In this document: piece by piece, positions 1 to 10,190 of the stretch | Layout: the number at the start of each line of letters is the position of its first letter | Position numbering within the stretch: position 1 is the first letter of the stretch | NCBI GenBank assembly: GCA_020631735.1 | Contig: CM036162.1 | Coordinates: 93,048,401-93,112,400, forward strand | Reading direction: 5' to 3' | DNA from: Saccharum officinarum | Lineage: Eukaryota; Streptophyta; Magnoliopsida; Poales; Poaceae | Length of the DNA: 64,000 bases | Translations under genes and position numbers: made by a program | The notes under the pieces: model-generated | What the model was told of the DNA's origin: nothing | Database searches by the model: none | The model's input: only the letters and a program-made list of their open reading frames with translations

Positions 1-2
1 TT

Positions 3-170
3 CTCGTCCAGTGGCACGGTATGCCTGAAGATGAAGCTACATGGGAGCCGCTCCAGGAGTTTCAAGACCTCTACCCGGATTTTCAGCTCAAGGACGAGCT
101 GTTTCTCCAGGCGGGGAGAGATGTTATGACCGGTGTCCAGTACACCAGGCGTCGGCGCACAAGTGGCTAG
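3..170 (+). CDS. Ty3/gypsy polyprotein, C-terminal chromodomain (partial)
   Basis: Open reading frame entering from the left edge and ending at TAG (168-170), 55 visible residues. It begins LVQWHGMPEDEATWEPL, the second half of a chromodomain as found at the integrase C-terminus of chromoviruses (Ty3/gypsy), and ends in a basic RRRRTSG tail. In the family the chromodomain helps direct integration to particular chromatin. The rest of the element lies outside the window, so lineage (Tekay, Reina or another) cannot be fixed. What follows the stop is non-coding and presumably 3' UTR or LTR. Confidence 0.8.
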   Translation, partial: LVQWHGMPEDEATWEPLQEFQDLYPDFQLKDELFLQAGRDVMTGVQYTRRRRTSG

Positions 171-495
171 AGGCCGGCGCACAGGAGTTACTGGGACGCC
201 TGGATTAGATGGGCTGCAAGCCCAGTTATCTTTATTAGTTATTTTTATCAGATATAATAGTTATTACTTAAAATAGGAATTATTGAGAAAGTTAAGCAGA
301 AGCAACAATTAAAGTTGCCGGCTTCCCTTGGGAGTCCTAGCTGCTCTCCTCTCGCCTCCAGCCCTAGCGCCGTGAACACCACGGCGCCCACACGCTGCCG
401 TCGAGTTCCAGGACCTCTCCCTCCGCTCTTCCACCCATACAACCTCCGCAGCAATTCTGGTAGGGTAGCTAGCCCTATCATGGTCCCTTCTCCAT
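171..495 (+). mobile_element. Probable 3' non-coding part or LTR of the gypsy element
   Basis: Non-coding sequence directly after the gypsy stop codon. It has an AT-rich stretch (230-300) and a CG-richer part (315-470). Neither LTR ends nor a target duplication could be recognised, so membership of the gypsy element is inferred from position only. Confidence 0.35.
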
Positions 496-509
496 CTTGG
501 ATTCTTTTT

Positions 510-683
510 TTTTTTTTGAAAATGGTACAGCAGGGGAAGCCCCCACTGTAAGCTTTTATATTAATAAATATAAAAAAGAAGAAGCTGTACAAGGCACAAA
601 GCTGAACAAGCCAACAATGAACAGCAGAAAGGCTGAGAGAGGCAAAGAAACTAGGCTAGAGAAGCTATACAGAAAAGGAAAGA
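510..683 (-). mobile_element. 5'-truncated LINE 3' end with target duplication
   Basis: A 174-bp insert flanked by the identical 14-mer CTTGGATTCTTTTT at 496-509 and 684-697. The left side begins with a run of T, which is a poly(A) tail on the minus strand. Directly inside, the minus strand reads GGGGGCTTCCCCTGCTGTAC, a GC-rich 3' terminus of the kind seen in plant L1-type LINEs. The rest is a short 3' UTR remnant without coding capacity. Tail plus duplication indicate target-primed reverse transcription with early 5' truncation. Confidence 0.7.
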
Positions 684-697
684 CTTGGATTCTTTTT

Positions 698-2329
698 GTT
701 TCTTATGCCATCTTACAGTTTAGAAAAACATAAGACTTATATGGCCAAGCAAGCATTTCTTTTTTTCTGTATGTCTCGTAGTTTTCATAGTTGATACATG
801 TTGTTATTCATTTTCTATACACTATTTTCTCTGGGTCAGAAGAACTCAAGCAGTCATAAACTCGTCCCTGAGTTCCCCATGCCACTCTGATAATTGTGAT
901 GTGACTAGAAATTGAACCACTATTATGTTGAAATTCTGATTGACTTGATCAAAGCATGGAAGTTTACCATGACAACAATGTTGTCAGATTATTCATTATC
1001 GAGTAGGATGCAATAGCACCACCTCATTGGCACATTAGTCATCACTTGCCAAAACATATCGCAACCGGTTCAACTGTTTTGTAACATCCACAAGGTTTGA
1101 ATAAATAACATGGACTTGCTCATTTGCTCTTGAGCCAGGGGATTTTGATGTCACCCTAAGTGTCACGGTCTCCAAGACAAATTTGGTTCTGTAAACCTTT
1201 ATTAATCAACAGCGTTTAGAAACACCGCCATGAGAAGTTGTTTACAAGTTCTGCACAAGAACCAGTCTTCTCAGCATGCTTGGCTTCTAAAAGTGCAGGG
1301 TGTAACCCTACCATATTTCCCTAAATAAGGTGCAGTGTGTGTAGATGGGCCTTGTGACTTATGCTTGCAGACCATGGACTTGGAGATCTACTCTCTTCCA
1401 ATATCCCGCATGTATGTTTAATTAGAAAGTAAGATGAAAGAGCAAAAAGGGTAAACTAGATTAAGCACCCTAGGCAAGCTTCCATCAGTGGATTTCATAA
1501 ATCGGTAAATTGGCGATTAGTCAAGTGCTACTTTTTAGTCTAGTATCATACCCAACTCTGAGACTGATGGGATCAACTCCATGCTACCTTCGATCCCAAA
1601 TGTAAGTCCATTTAGGTTTTGTCCTAAGTCGAACCTTTTTGGCTTTGATCATTATAACAGCCTAAAATCATTCTCTATAATTTATGATAAGGTTGATGTT
1701 ACTAAATTCATAATATATAGTTCATTCTATTTGAGATAATCAGATAATAGATTTTTATGTATAATATTAGTCAAAGTGCCACATATATTTTGTTTTCCTG
1801 GAACAGTAGAAAGTGCCACATTGGACGTTCTGTCAATGTTCCTAATGTACTCTAATTATAATTCGAGGTTTGGTTGCACAATTTGTGAATAAAAATATGA
1901 ATTCGAAAAATGAATGGATGTACTTCAAATCAAATATGCAACATAATGGAGCTCCAAGATTGACAATGTCCTTTTATTAACTACATCAGCCTTGCATGCA
2001 CTCTTATTTTAAGCCATAATCTTTGACTTTGTTCTGACTTGCTAAAATGACTGTCATCCGAGCACTCAGTGCGGTGAGTTCCTCCGGTTTAGCTAAATCA
2101 CCTAACACATGTAGTAAAATTTTCCCTATATCACTTTTTCCTATACCTTTTAGAAATAGAAACACAAATAGGTCACTACATGCTTGCCTATATTCAGCGA
2201 ATATTAAGATGTTTTTGTCTGTTTTCTGTAGTCATGGACGCGATAGTCACTTTCAACTAGTTATAGTGTCTGCTCTTACGAAAATAGTAAATGCATGACT
2301 GACTAATTTTACTGGTTTGCACTTTGTAG
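698..2329. other. Non-coding stretch, no gene recognised
   Basis: AT-rich sequence without a convincing exon. It may be intron or upstream part of the gene whose last exons lie at 3034-3682. From about 1584 a segment reads CTACCTTCGATCCC and continues like one end of a Stowaway-type MITE (CCCAAATGTAAGTCC), but the opposite end was not found. Confidence 0.4.
1584..1660. mobile_element. Possible Stowaway-like MITE end (one side only)
   Basis: The text CTACCTTCGATCCCAAATGT followed by AAGTCCATTTAGG and a TCCTAAGTCGAAC segment resembles the outer arm of grass mariner/Stowaway MITEs; a better preserved relative occurs at 51697-51960. No matching inverted end was seen downstream, so this is a fragment or a chance likeness. 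Confidence 0.3.
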
Positions 2330-2746
2330 TAAAAGGGGAAGAGAAGGAAAGCTGGTAAATAATATTATTTTGGTCCATGGCAGTCTACATGTACCACTTT
2401 TAGCTCCGCAACTGCAAACCTGCTTATTTGGTAATTGATATTCCACTGACCTCCTTAGCTGGCAATTTTGGTATTAGTTACCAATGCCTTTGTGTACTCT
2501 GCCTGGCAAAACTTACAGCACATTATACATTCCGAAAGCCAGGAACGATTTAAGAAAGTATATTTATGAACCTCCAGAGCTGACTTTTATTTTGTTACAT
2601 AATCTTGCACTGACTATGTTTGGAAAAAAAAATCTCCATTTTTGATATGGCATTCCGTTTATTGACTCCCTGTTCGGTTTATGATGGTGTGATGCTTTCT
2701 GTGCATGATGAAAGGTGTTTTATTATCGGAATGCTTTGTTGTGCCT

Positions 2747-2914
2747 GAGGGGCAGGCCTGGTGCAGTTGGTGAGTGCTAGCTCGCCGAGTCACCAGGTCC
2801 TGGGTTCGAAACCGTCTCTCTGCAGAATTTCTGCGGAGGTAAGACTTTGCTTCGGTTATTCCTTTCCCCAGACCCCACTCGTGTGGGAGCCTCTAGCACT
2901 AGGTCTGCCCCTTT
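2747..2914 (+). mobile_element. Au SINE (tRNA-derived) with 17-bp target duplication
   Basis: Starts GAGGGGCAGGCCTGGTGCAG. It carries a pol III A box (TGGTGCAGTTGG, 2759-2770) and B box (GGTTCGAAACC, 2803-2813), and ends AGGTCTGCCCCTTT. This is the arrangement of the Au SINE family of grasses and other angiosperms. The 17-mer AATGCTTTGTTGTGCCT flanks it exactly at 2730-2746 and 2915-2931. The insertion lies in what looks like an intron, between the doubtful exon at 2330-2354 and the exon at 3034-3074. Confidence 0.92.
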
Positions 2915-3033
2915 AATGCTTTGTTGTGCCTAGTTTATGGTGTTTTGGTTGATTTATGCTTGCTAGTATATAATGATGTATAGATCTTGGTGTCCCCAGA
3001 GCAATTTACTAACTTACTTCTATCATCCTGAAG

Positions 3034-3682
3034 GACAATGCTATTAATTCCCTGACTTCAAAGTTCGGTGCAGAGTATGTTTCTACAAACACTGTTCATA
3101 CTTCTGTTTTCAATTACTAGTCACATGCCTAAAGGGTTCCTTTCTTCTGTAGGTCAGCACAAAGTCATGATTCTACAGACAAAAAGGGACAGAATGATGC
3201 TGAGGAGCTTGAGGAGTTGGAGAGTATGACACCGCCAGCCTATAGCGAACCTCCGAGAAATATACAACTTAGCTTACGAAGTGCTTCTGCTAAGGTCAAG
3301 CCTTCTACACTACCAAGACGATCAGCAAGGCTTCTTCCTAAGGTTTGTGTACATTGTTATTTACTGTAATCACCAATACTATAGTATAAGCTCATGCTAT
3401 CACTCTCATTGAAAGGATGGTAGACTGATTAAAGAAATCAATGTGTGCTGTATCATGTGCTTATTTTTGCTAATCCCTCCGTCCCAAATTATAGGTTGTT
3501 TTGGCTTTTCTAAGTTCATAGCTTTTGCTATGTACTTAGATATATGCTATGTCTAGATACATAGTAAAAATCAAACGACATATAATTTGGAATGTTGGGT
3601 AGTATGTAGTTTTGATTCCTGTAAATAACATAACATTTTCTGGAGTTTAATCAACATACTTTGTTTTCTTGACATGCAGTAA
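3034..3682 (+). CDS. 3' end of an unidentified spliced gene (last three exons)
   Basis: Exons 3034-3074, 3153-3342 and 3680-3682 join in one frame. Introns start GTATGT and GTTTGT and end TTCTGTAG and CATGCAG. The deduced C-terminus runs DNAINSLTSKFGAE, then an acidic stretch (AEELEELES), then LSLRSASAKVKPSTLPRRS and ARLLPK. The stop TAA is the first codon of the last exon. An additional small exon at 2330-2354 (25 nt, ends phase 0) would fit the frame but is weak. The basic Ser/Arg-rich tail suggests a nuclear or chromatin protein, but no family is recognised. The 5' part is not visible and may be lost to the gypsy and LINE insertions on the left. A pseudogene remnant is an alternative. Confidence 0.45.
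3475..3602. mobile_element. Stowaway-like MITE
   Basis: Begins CCCTCCGTCCCAAATTATAG, a common Stowaway terminal sequence in grasses. An internal inverted arm (TATGTACTTAGATATATGCT ... CTATGTCTAGATACATAG) is partly preserved. It ends with AAACGACATATAATTTGGAA, a decayed inverse of the start. It lies in the intron before the stop-codon exon of the left gene. Confidence 0.7.
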
Positions 3683-4281
3683 CCGCACTAAATGATATAG
3701 ATGAGATCCAGTGTGAGAATAGCCTCACTACCGGCTTAGTCAGATTCCATGAGGATGGAGGGATAGAAAACAGTTGTTAACAAGCTTAAATTCTAATTTT
3801 ATCTGTTCTTGTTAATTCTTTTTGTTCCAGCAACTGAGTAGACCTTGGTTTCTGAAGCTTAGGCTGCCAGACTTTTTTTCCCCCTTGTCTCCATCAGCAT
3901 CTACAGTTATAGTCGTACTGTCGAGCTTTCATACACCATTGTACAAACGACTCATTCTTTTACAGCATCTGTAGTTCCTCTGGTCTTGTGTGTTTTTATG
4001 TCAGTGCAATATAACTATTGGTGCAGGAGTAAGCTTGTTTAAAATGAAGAAAATAAGTGCTGTTTACAGTATGGTCTAGGCAATGATGTTGTGAGTTGCT
4101 TCTCAAGAAACAAACGTTTCATAAAATGAAGAAAAGACTTGTTGGAAGATGTCTTGTGTGTGTTTATGTCAGTGGAATATAGCTACTGGTGCAGGAGTAA
4201 GCTTGATAAATGCTGTTTGTGGTGCAGGCAACGATATTTTGACTTGCATCTTGAGAGAACGTTTCATAAATATAAAAAAAT

Positions 4282-4302
4282 AAAAATAAAAATAAGGGAA
4301 AA
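4282..4302 (-). terminator. Pol III T-run terminator of tRNA-Thr
   Basis: Directly downstream of the tRNA on the minus strand the sequence reads CGATTTTCCC and then several runs of five T, the usual RNA polymerase III stop signal. Confidence 0.75.
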
Positions 4303-4305
4303 TCG

Positions 4306-4377
4306 TGCCCCCACGCAGGATCGAACTACGGACCTTCAGTTTACAAGACTGACGCTCTACCACTGAGCTATAGGGGC
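4306..4377 (-). tRNA. tRNA-Thr, anticodon UGU
   Basis: A 72-nt cloverleaf on the minus strand. The acceptor stem GCCCCTA pairs with TGGGGGC (one G-T), with discriminator A. The D arm contains TAGCTCAGTGG (A box). The anticodon loop CTTGTAA holds TGT at 4343-4345 within a CAGT/ACTG-type stem, and the T arm contains AGTTCGATCC (B box). No intron; CCA is not encoded, as expected for a nuclear gene. The termination signal follows at once. All stems look intact, so it is probably functional. It stands alone with no neighbouring tRNA. Confidence 0.93.
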
Positions 4378-5125
4378 TATTGTATATAGCAGGCTATGAA
4401 CAATTATTGATTGGTTGTACAAGTTGTCCCCTACCTCCAGCTCCTTGGTACAATGTTCAAAGAGCTGAAGCTAGAAAAACCTTTGAAGTCAATTTTTATA
4501 GCTTCATCGGTTTTCAATTCATTTTGCAAACAAAAATTAAAAATCACTCCTCGCTAAAGTGTACAAGATTCCTATAAAACTTTTAGAAAAGAAAACCCCC
4601 CAAACGGGAACTAACTTGTTCTAACTTGGAAGAAAAATCAAGTAATGCAATCCTACGCGTGGATATGTGGCTTCACTTGCCAATGCTTGAATACATACTT
4701 TTTAAATTTTTACTTGATCGTGTGCCTCCATATAAATCATAGTCAAACTTTCCCTTTTTATCTTGTAAAATCTCAACTCAAGTTTTCTTTCTAAGAGAAT
4801 TTTAAAACTTGCTAGCAAAACCAAACACCTTTGAATACGTTTTGAGCCAACTCCTATTTGAACTAATACGTATTTTCGACTAATAAGATTTTTCAAAACT
4901 ATCTAAGGAATTGTTTTAACCCTATTTTGGAAAGTCATGTCTAAATATATGCTCCATAGAAGAATGAGTAAACAAATATTTTAAAACACTTAAAGTGAAT
5001 TTCAGCTCCCACTCAAATTCAAACTATATATTTTATATTATTAAAACATATTTATTTTATGAAAGTATGTTTAAAAGATTCTGTAAAAATGAAATCCTTT
5101 TAGGAAATCTTTGAATTAAATGCCA
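4378..5125. other. AT-rich intergenic, nothing recognised
   Basis: No exon, RNA gene or element end was recognised. The last five bases before element A (TTGTC, 5126-5130) are its left target duplication, so this is the old genomic left flank of the nest. Confidence 0.4.
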
Positions 5126-5832
5126 TTGTCTGAAAGGATCAAGATGCCCAAGAGGGGGGGTGAATTGGGCTTTTCTAAAAATTAATTGCAAAAATTAAAT
5201 CCTACAAGCCAAACTTTACCCCTAGTGCCTACTAGTGTTCCTTGTGATTCTACCGATAAAAGTTTTGCACCCTAAGTTCCAATCCTAGACTAGCATGGTA
5301 ATTCTAAGAAAGTAAACAAGCAATGAAAGTAATGCACGAAAGTAAGTGCTTGAAAGTAAGGGTTAGGAACACGGCGATGTTTTGCCGAGGTATCGGAGAG
5401 TCACCACTCCCCACTAGTCCTCGTTGGAGCACCCGCGCAAGGGTGTAGCTCCCCCTTGATCCGCGCAAGGATCAAGTGCTCTCTACGGGTTGATTCTTCG
5501 ACACTCCGTCGCGGCGAATCACCCAAAACCGCTCACAACTTGAGTTGGGTCACCCACAATCTCGTCGGATGATCATCAAACTCCCAATCACCACCAAACC
5601 GTCTAGGTGATGGCGATCACCAAGAGTAACAAGCTAGAACTCTCACTTGACCACAACAAGCCTAATGAGAAGAAGGATGCACACTTGCTACACTCTTGTC
5701 ACTAGAGAGGATTCTTAAACTTTGATTCGCAAATCTCTATCCTCACTAGGGCTCTTGCACTCCCTTGCACTCTAAAGGTGTTTCTCAGCTGAACAAATGA
5801 GCAAGAGACCTCTAAAAGAGGTGGAGGGGATG

Positions 5833-5840
5833 TATTTATA
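5833..5840 (-). promoter_or_regulatory. TATA box of element A (3' LTR)
   Basis: Minus-strand TATAAATA. AACGGTTGGATTT lies just upstream (5853-5865 on the plus strand as the complement), and the CG-rich motif array starts beyond that. Confidence 0.7.
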
Positions 5841-5897
5841 CACCCCTCAGACAAATCCAACCGTTACCTTTCGAATCAGCAAAACGCGCACTGACCG

Positions 5898-6346
5898 GAC
5901 GCGCCTGTCGACATGACCGGACGCGCCGGTCAGGTGTAACGGTCGAAAACCGAAAGTTACGCTGAGTGACCGGACGCGCCGATCTGTGGTGACCGGACGC
6001 GCCGGTCTGAGATGACCGGACGCACCGATCAGGGATGATCGGACACGTCCGATCATGCAAGAGCTTACTGGAAAAATGACCTGACGCACGACCGCATCCG
6101 ATCATAGGTGACCGGACGCGTCAGGTCACCACGGGACCTTACTGGAACGTGACCGGACGCGCCGATCACTTCACAGTCGCGTCCGATTATGCTGTTTACC
6201 CTCTGGAACACGTGTCAGACTGACCACCGCGTCCGGTCCTCTCAAGGACCGTGTCCGGTCGATCAGTTGAACCCGCAGTGAAGAGTTAGTACTGACCGGA
6301 CGCGTCCGGTCATGACCAGGACCGCGTCCGGTCATAGGTAAACGGC
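5898..6346 (-). repeat. U3 array of GACCGGACGCG / CGCGTCCGGTC motifs (A, left)
   Basis: More than ten copies of an 11-18 bp CG-rich motif in both orientations, some as the full palindrome GACCGGACGCGTCCGGTC, irregularly spaced by 10-40 bp. The array sits upstream of the LTR TATA box. Many copies show single C-to-T or G-to-A changes (GATCGGACAC, GACCGGACGCA). It holds CGCG cores of the type bound by CAMTA factors; that role is inferred. Confidence 0.8.
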
Positions 6347-6773
6347 TCAAACGTCTTCTAAACGCGACGCAACTTGAACCAAGTTGCTTCCAACTGAACT
6401 CTGAGCTTTTCTCGAGCTACCTAGTGCTAAGTTTGACAAGTGTGCACCACACCTAAATACAAGACTCACCTAGGTCAAGCTACTCGCTCATGCCCCCCTT
6501 TATAGTACGGTTAAAGGAAGAAACAAAGATCCTAACGACTATTCCAGATGTAACTCAACACCTTGACATCCGGAACTAACCGTCCTTAATCTTGTCATTG
6601 ATCCTTTGAAAACAGAAACGATTTCCATCAAGGGACATGAATACCATATTGCCCAAAGCAGTTATCATCTCCATGACATAACTTACCAACGTTTCTGCAA
6701 AACACACGTTAGTCATGGTAATTATGCGTTGTCATCAATTGCCGAAACCAACACCGGGGCCTAGATGCTTTCA

Positions 6774-6787
6774 ATCTCCCCCTTTTT
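6774..6787 (-). promoter_or_regulatory. Element A polypurine tract
   Basis: Minus-strand AAAAAGGGGGAGAT directly before the 3' LTR start TGAAAGCATC; primes plus-strand DNA synthesis. The same tract precedes the LTRs of B and D. Confidence 0.85.
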
Positions 6788-7192
6788 GGTGATTGATGAC
6801 AACACTTAGATTCAGAAGATATGAGTTGAGGTTTTCGATCATGCTTGGTTCACATAAGCATAAAGCTGTAAGCACAAGGGGTTAGTCATTGCTTATGTGT
6901 TCCAAGCCAACTGAGTGTACTTATAAGATAAAACATGAAGAGTTAGTACACATAAAACATAGCTCATATGAAATCGGAGTAAGGCACGGAAGCACAACCT
7001 TATGAGCTAAACACAATTAAGTGACATAAATATAAAGACATAGTCTCACAAACTGAAAGTCACACAATGCAGGGCGAGAAAAGTAAACATGATGCATGAA
7101 AGTAGCACACACGAAAAATGAAACCCTCTATCACCACTCCCCCTGAATCTATGCTCTCTCTCCCCCTTTGGCATCAACCGCCAAAAACTAAT

Positions 7193-8757
7193 CTAGGGAT
7201 CTGACGGGGGAACAGAAGTTGTCGTGTCTGGTGCCGAGGAGCGCGGAGTGATCACGAACTGTGAAGTATCCTCCTCAGACTCTGAACTGTTAGGCTGACC
7301 CTCTGAAGCTGAATGTGGCAGTGAAGTAGTCTGGGTCTGTAGAGGAGGTGCAGTGACTGAAGGTGTAGAAGCAACTATCGGATCGGTCACTGTCGCCTGA
7401 GCCTGAAAGACACCTAGAGTGGGAGGATCTGTAGATGCAACTGAGGAAGGCAAAGTATCTGTGGTCGCAGCCCCTGTCACTAGAAACGCAGCAATCTCTG
7501 AAGCCGACATGTCTGAGGTAGTCACAAATGTCGAATAGGACGGTGTCGACTGTCCAGTCAGCTCACTGTATGTAGCACTGAAATTAGCAAATGCCGGGCC
7601 TGAGAGGAGGTGTGGTCCCAGCTGAGCTGGTGGAGTAAATCCTGTCTGGATAGGCATGTAGCTCGGAGACTAAAATGTCTGCGGTATCTGCTGCTGAGAG
7701 GAGGTGTACTGAAAGCTTGGTTGCCCCTGACTCTGAGGTCCACTGGACTGTAAAGCTGGAGTCAGGACAGACGGCGGTGGCGGTACTCCCACAGTGACAA
7801 GGTGGCGCAGGAGCTCTAAGTACTGCTGCTGAGTGGCTGCCTGCTACCTCTGCATCTCGAACTGCTGACGTTGAAACTCGAGCTGCTGCCTCTGAAGCTC
7901 GTCCTGACGAGCCTGAATCTATGCAAACGCTGCAGCTGAGTCATGTGCCTGTCGCTGCATCTGTATCTCCTGTCGCTCCTGGGCCTGGGTCAACCTCTCA
8001 AGTATGGCCACCATGGCTGGATCTGAGCGGGAGGCTGAGCCAGAGCCACTGGCCTCATGGTCGTGAGGCCGAGGAGAGCGGAACCGAGGGATGGGCTGGT
8101 AGTCTTCATCTGTGCTGTCAGTGGCCACATCCTCGGCTTGATCAGCCGGCTGAGCATCTAAATCTGCAAGCTCTGCCTCGGCAAGACCCTCAACGGTCTC
8201 GTCCTGCTCAGCGGCTGTCTCTGGTACCTCTGGCCTCTGTCTCTGTCCTGAGCCAGGTGCCTGCTCTCTAGTCACTGATGCCCACAGGTGGCGGATGTTA
8301 TACTCTGGGAAGGCTGTGGTAGTATCAGAGATTTCAGCTCTAATCTCTGCAGGCAACTCACAGGCAGTCCTGATGATGAAGCAGATCTAGTGTGCATATG
8401 GTAGCTGCCTGTGTCCCTTGAACCCCTCTGCCAAGGTATCCTCCATCTCACAAAGCATCAGATCCCAAAGGTCAAACGGGGTCTGTGAGACGAGGTGATG
8501 TACCACCCATAGCTGCATGCGAGTGAGACCCTCTCTGTATCCAAGCCTCAGAAGAAGTGTCCTCCTCACTATAGCATCCAGTACTCTCGCTATGGGTGTC
8601 AAGCTGGCTGGCGTGCGTCGAGACCCTTCGCCAAAAGGCTCACGGAAGCAGGGTCGAATCAAGTCAGTAGGAGGCACTGTCCCGCCCTAAGGGCGTCTCG
8701 GAGGAGCAATCTGTCTGAAGCACAACTGATGGATCTTGGTCTCTGAAGCAGGGAGTC
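7193..8757 (-). pseudogene. Element A env-like third ORF, C-terminal part (broken)
   Basis: Continuation of the frame that ends at 27464; the two parts meet across the duplicated target GAGTC (8753-8757 = 27464-27468), giving ...WEILRL then PASETKIHQLCF. One frame can be followed from 8757 to a natural stop at 7193-7195, with about five internal stop codons (near 8688, 8386, 7919, 7844 and 7670). The middle part is helical (PFDLWDLMLCEMEDTLAEGF). A Gln-rich probable coiled coil follows (8010-7840), then a Pro/Ser/Thr-rich tail. Such a third ORF after pol defines SIRE/Maximus elements; its function in the family is uncertain. It is inactive here. Confidence 0.7.
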
Positions 8758-9627
8758 TGTAAGGTCCTAGATGGCTAGAGGGGGGGTGAATAGCCTATAA
8801 AAAACTATAAAAACCACTAAGCAAACTTGTTAGAAAAACAAACGGCGTAAAGCGAGTTTTGCTTAGCTAAAGGTTGTGATGCAAGTCTCCTATCCACAAG
8901 TCTAGTAGATTATGATCTCTAGTTCACACAAGAGCTATGTCACTAATTTTACACAAAATAATCTAGTAAAGAAAAGTGCAAGAGAGAGGATTGTGATTCT
9001 TATACCGACGGTGGAGTGAAGATATTGCCAATCACCAAGATGATATACAATCAATCAATATTGACAACAACACAATATGAAGACCAATCACGGGGAGACA
9101 AGAGACACAATATTTTTGTTCACCCGGTGTTCACTTGTGCACCGACAAGCTATGTCACCGGTTGTGTCGACCAACACTTAGATGGTTCCCCGGTGTGACC
9201 CTCAAGTCACTTGCCCCTCAAGGCACACCCCGCAAGGCACCGCAAGACGCCACTCTCAAGTGAGGTAACTCAATGACATGCGGATTCCACTAGAGTTGCT
9301 TTTGGCGTCCCACCGAGGAAAGCACAAGAACCTCTTACAATCAACCGGAGGTGGCCAAGAACAATCACCTTCTCTTGCCAACGCCTCCAACAATCTCTAA
9401 GCCGGCTAGGAGCGGTACTCTCCAAGAGTAACAAGAAATCCACCGGCTAAACCACCCACAAGTGCCACTAGATGCCCTCAAGCTATGCAATGCACTTTGG
9501 GATCACTCAATCTCACTTTTGATTTGCAATCAAGCAAGCGAGATGAGTGGGAGGAGTAGCTCTAGCTCAAAGGATGCACAAGAGTGTTAGAAATGCCAAG
9601 CCTACTCCCCAAGGGCCGGCCAACGAG

Positions 9628-9635
9628 TATTTATA
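9628..9635 (-). promoter_or_regulatory. TATA box of element B
   Basis: Minus-strand TATAAATA in the 3' LTR. The CG-rich motif array starts about 50 bp upstream, as in A. Confidence 0.65.
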
Positions 9636-9679
9636 AGCACCCCAAACAAATAGAGTCATTGCCACTCCACTGACCGTTT

Positions 9680-10190
9680 TTTCGGGATGACCGGACGCGT
9701 CGGTCGAAACTGATCGGACGCGCTCAACCGCGTCCGGTCGCCCTGCGTCGTCCACGTGTTCCTCAGATTCAAACACGACCGCCAGATCCTCCAACGGTCA
9801 CTGCGCGCCAACGGTCAAACGCAATGACCGGACGCGCTGCTCGCAACGACCGGACGCGCCGATCGCACAGTACCGCGCGCCCGCGACACCATGACCGGAC
9901 GCGCTCCTCGCAATGACCGGATGCGACAGTGCCAGCGTCCGGTCGAAGTCCAGTAAGCTCCTTCAACGACCGGACGCGTCCGGTCGCGTGTGACCGGACG
10001 CGCACCGCGTCCGATCGACCTTGCGAACTGTAGTTCCCTCAGGGTGCCTGACCGGACGCGCTGGTCCCGCGAGTGACCGGACGCGCCGGTTGCAAACCCT
10101 AGCCCGCGCGCCCGACTCCTGCGCTGTACTGACCGGACGCGTCCGGTCACACCGTGACTGCGTCCGGTGCAGCGTCCGGTCACCTCAGTG
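9680..10190 (-). repeat. U3 array of GACCGGACGCG motifs (B, left LTR)
   Basis: A dense cluster of the motif family also found in A, including the perfect palindrome ACCGGACGCGTCCGGT near 9968-9983 and again near 10133-10148, alternating with AT-poor spacers. The matching right-LTR array is at 26310-26680. Spacer sequence differs from A, so the motif is shared but the array as a whole is not. Confidence 0.8.

Larger units (their letters stand above)
5131..6773 (-). repeat. Element A 3' LTR (1643 bp)
   Basis: Plus-strand ends TGAAAGGATC...GATGCTTTCA. It is the partner of 40617-42218, differing by scattered mostly transition changes and one 41-bp indel. The plus-strand left part is R/U5; the TATA box and motif array lie further right because the element is reversed. 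The polypurine tract abuts at 6774. Confidence 0.92.

Noticed and set aside
2047..2298. Open frame starting MTVIRALSA with a GTGAGT donor-like site
   Set aside because: No acceptor or promoter context, and its phase does not connect to the exons at 3034-3342.
5836..6105. Minus-strand open frames rich in GASGH and RPVT repeats
   Set aside because: Translations of the CG-motif array in the A LTR; the same artefact appears at 9769-10183, 26313-26681 and 41322-41591.
7921..8271. Plus-strand open frame of 116 codons
   Set aside because: Antisense shadow of the Gln-rich env-like frame of element A.
9680..10190. Possible CRISPR-like array or satellite DNA
   Set aside because: Units are degenerate, in both orientations, unevenly spaced, without unique spacers of fixed size, and confined to LTR U3 regions of a plant genome.
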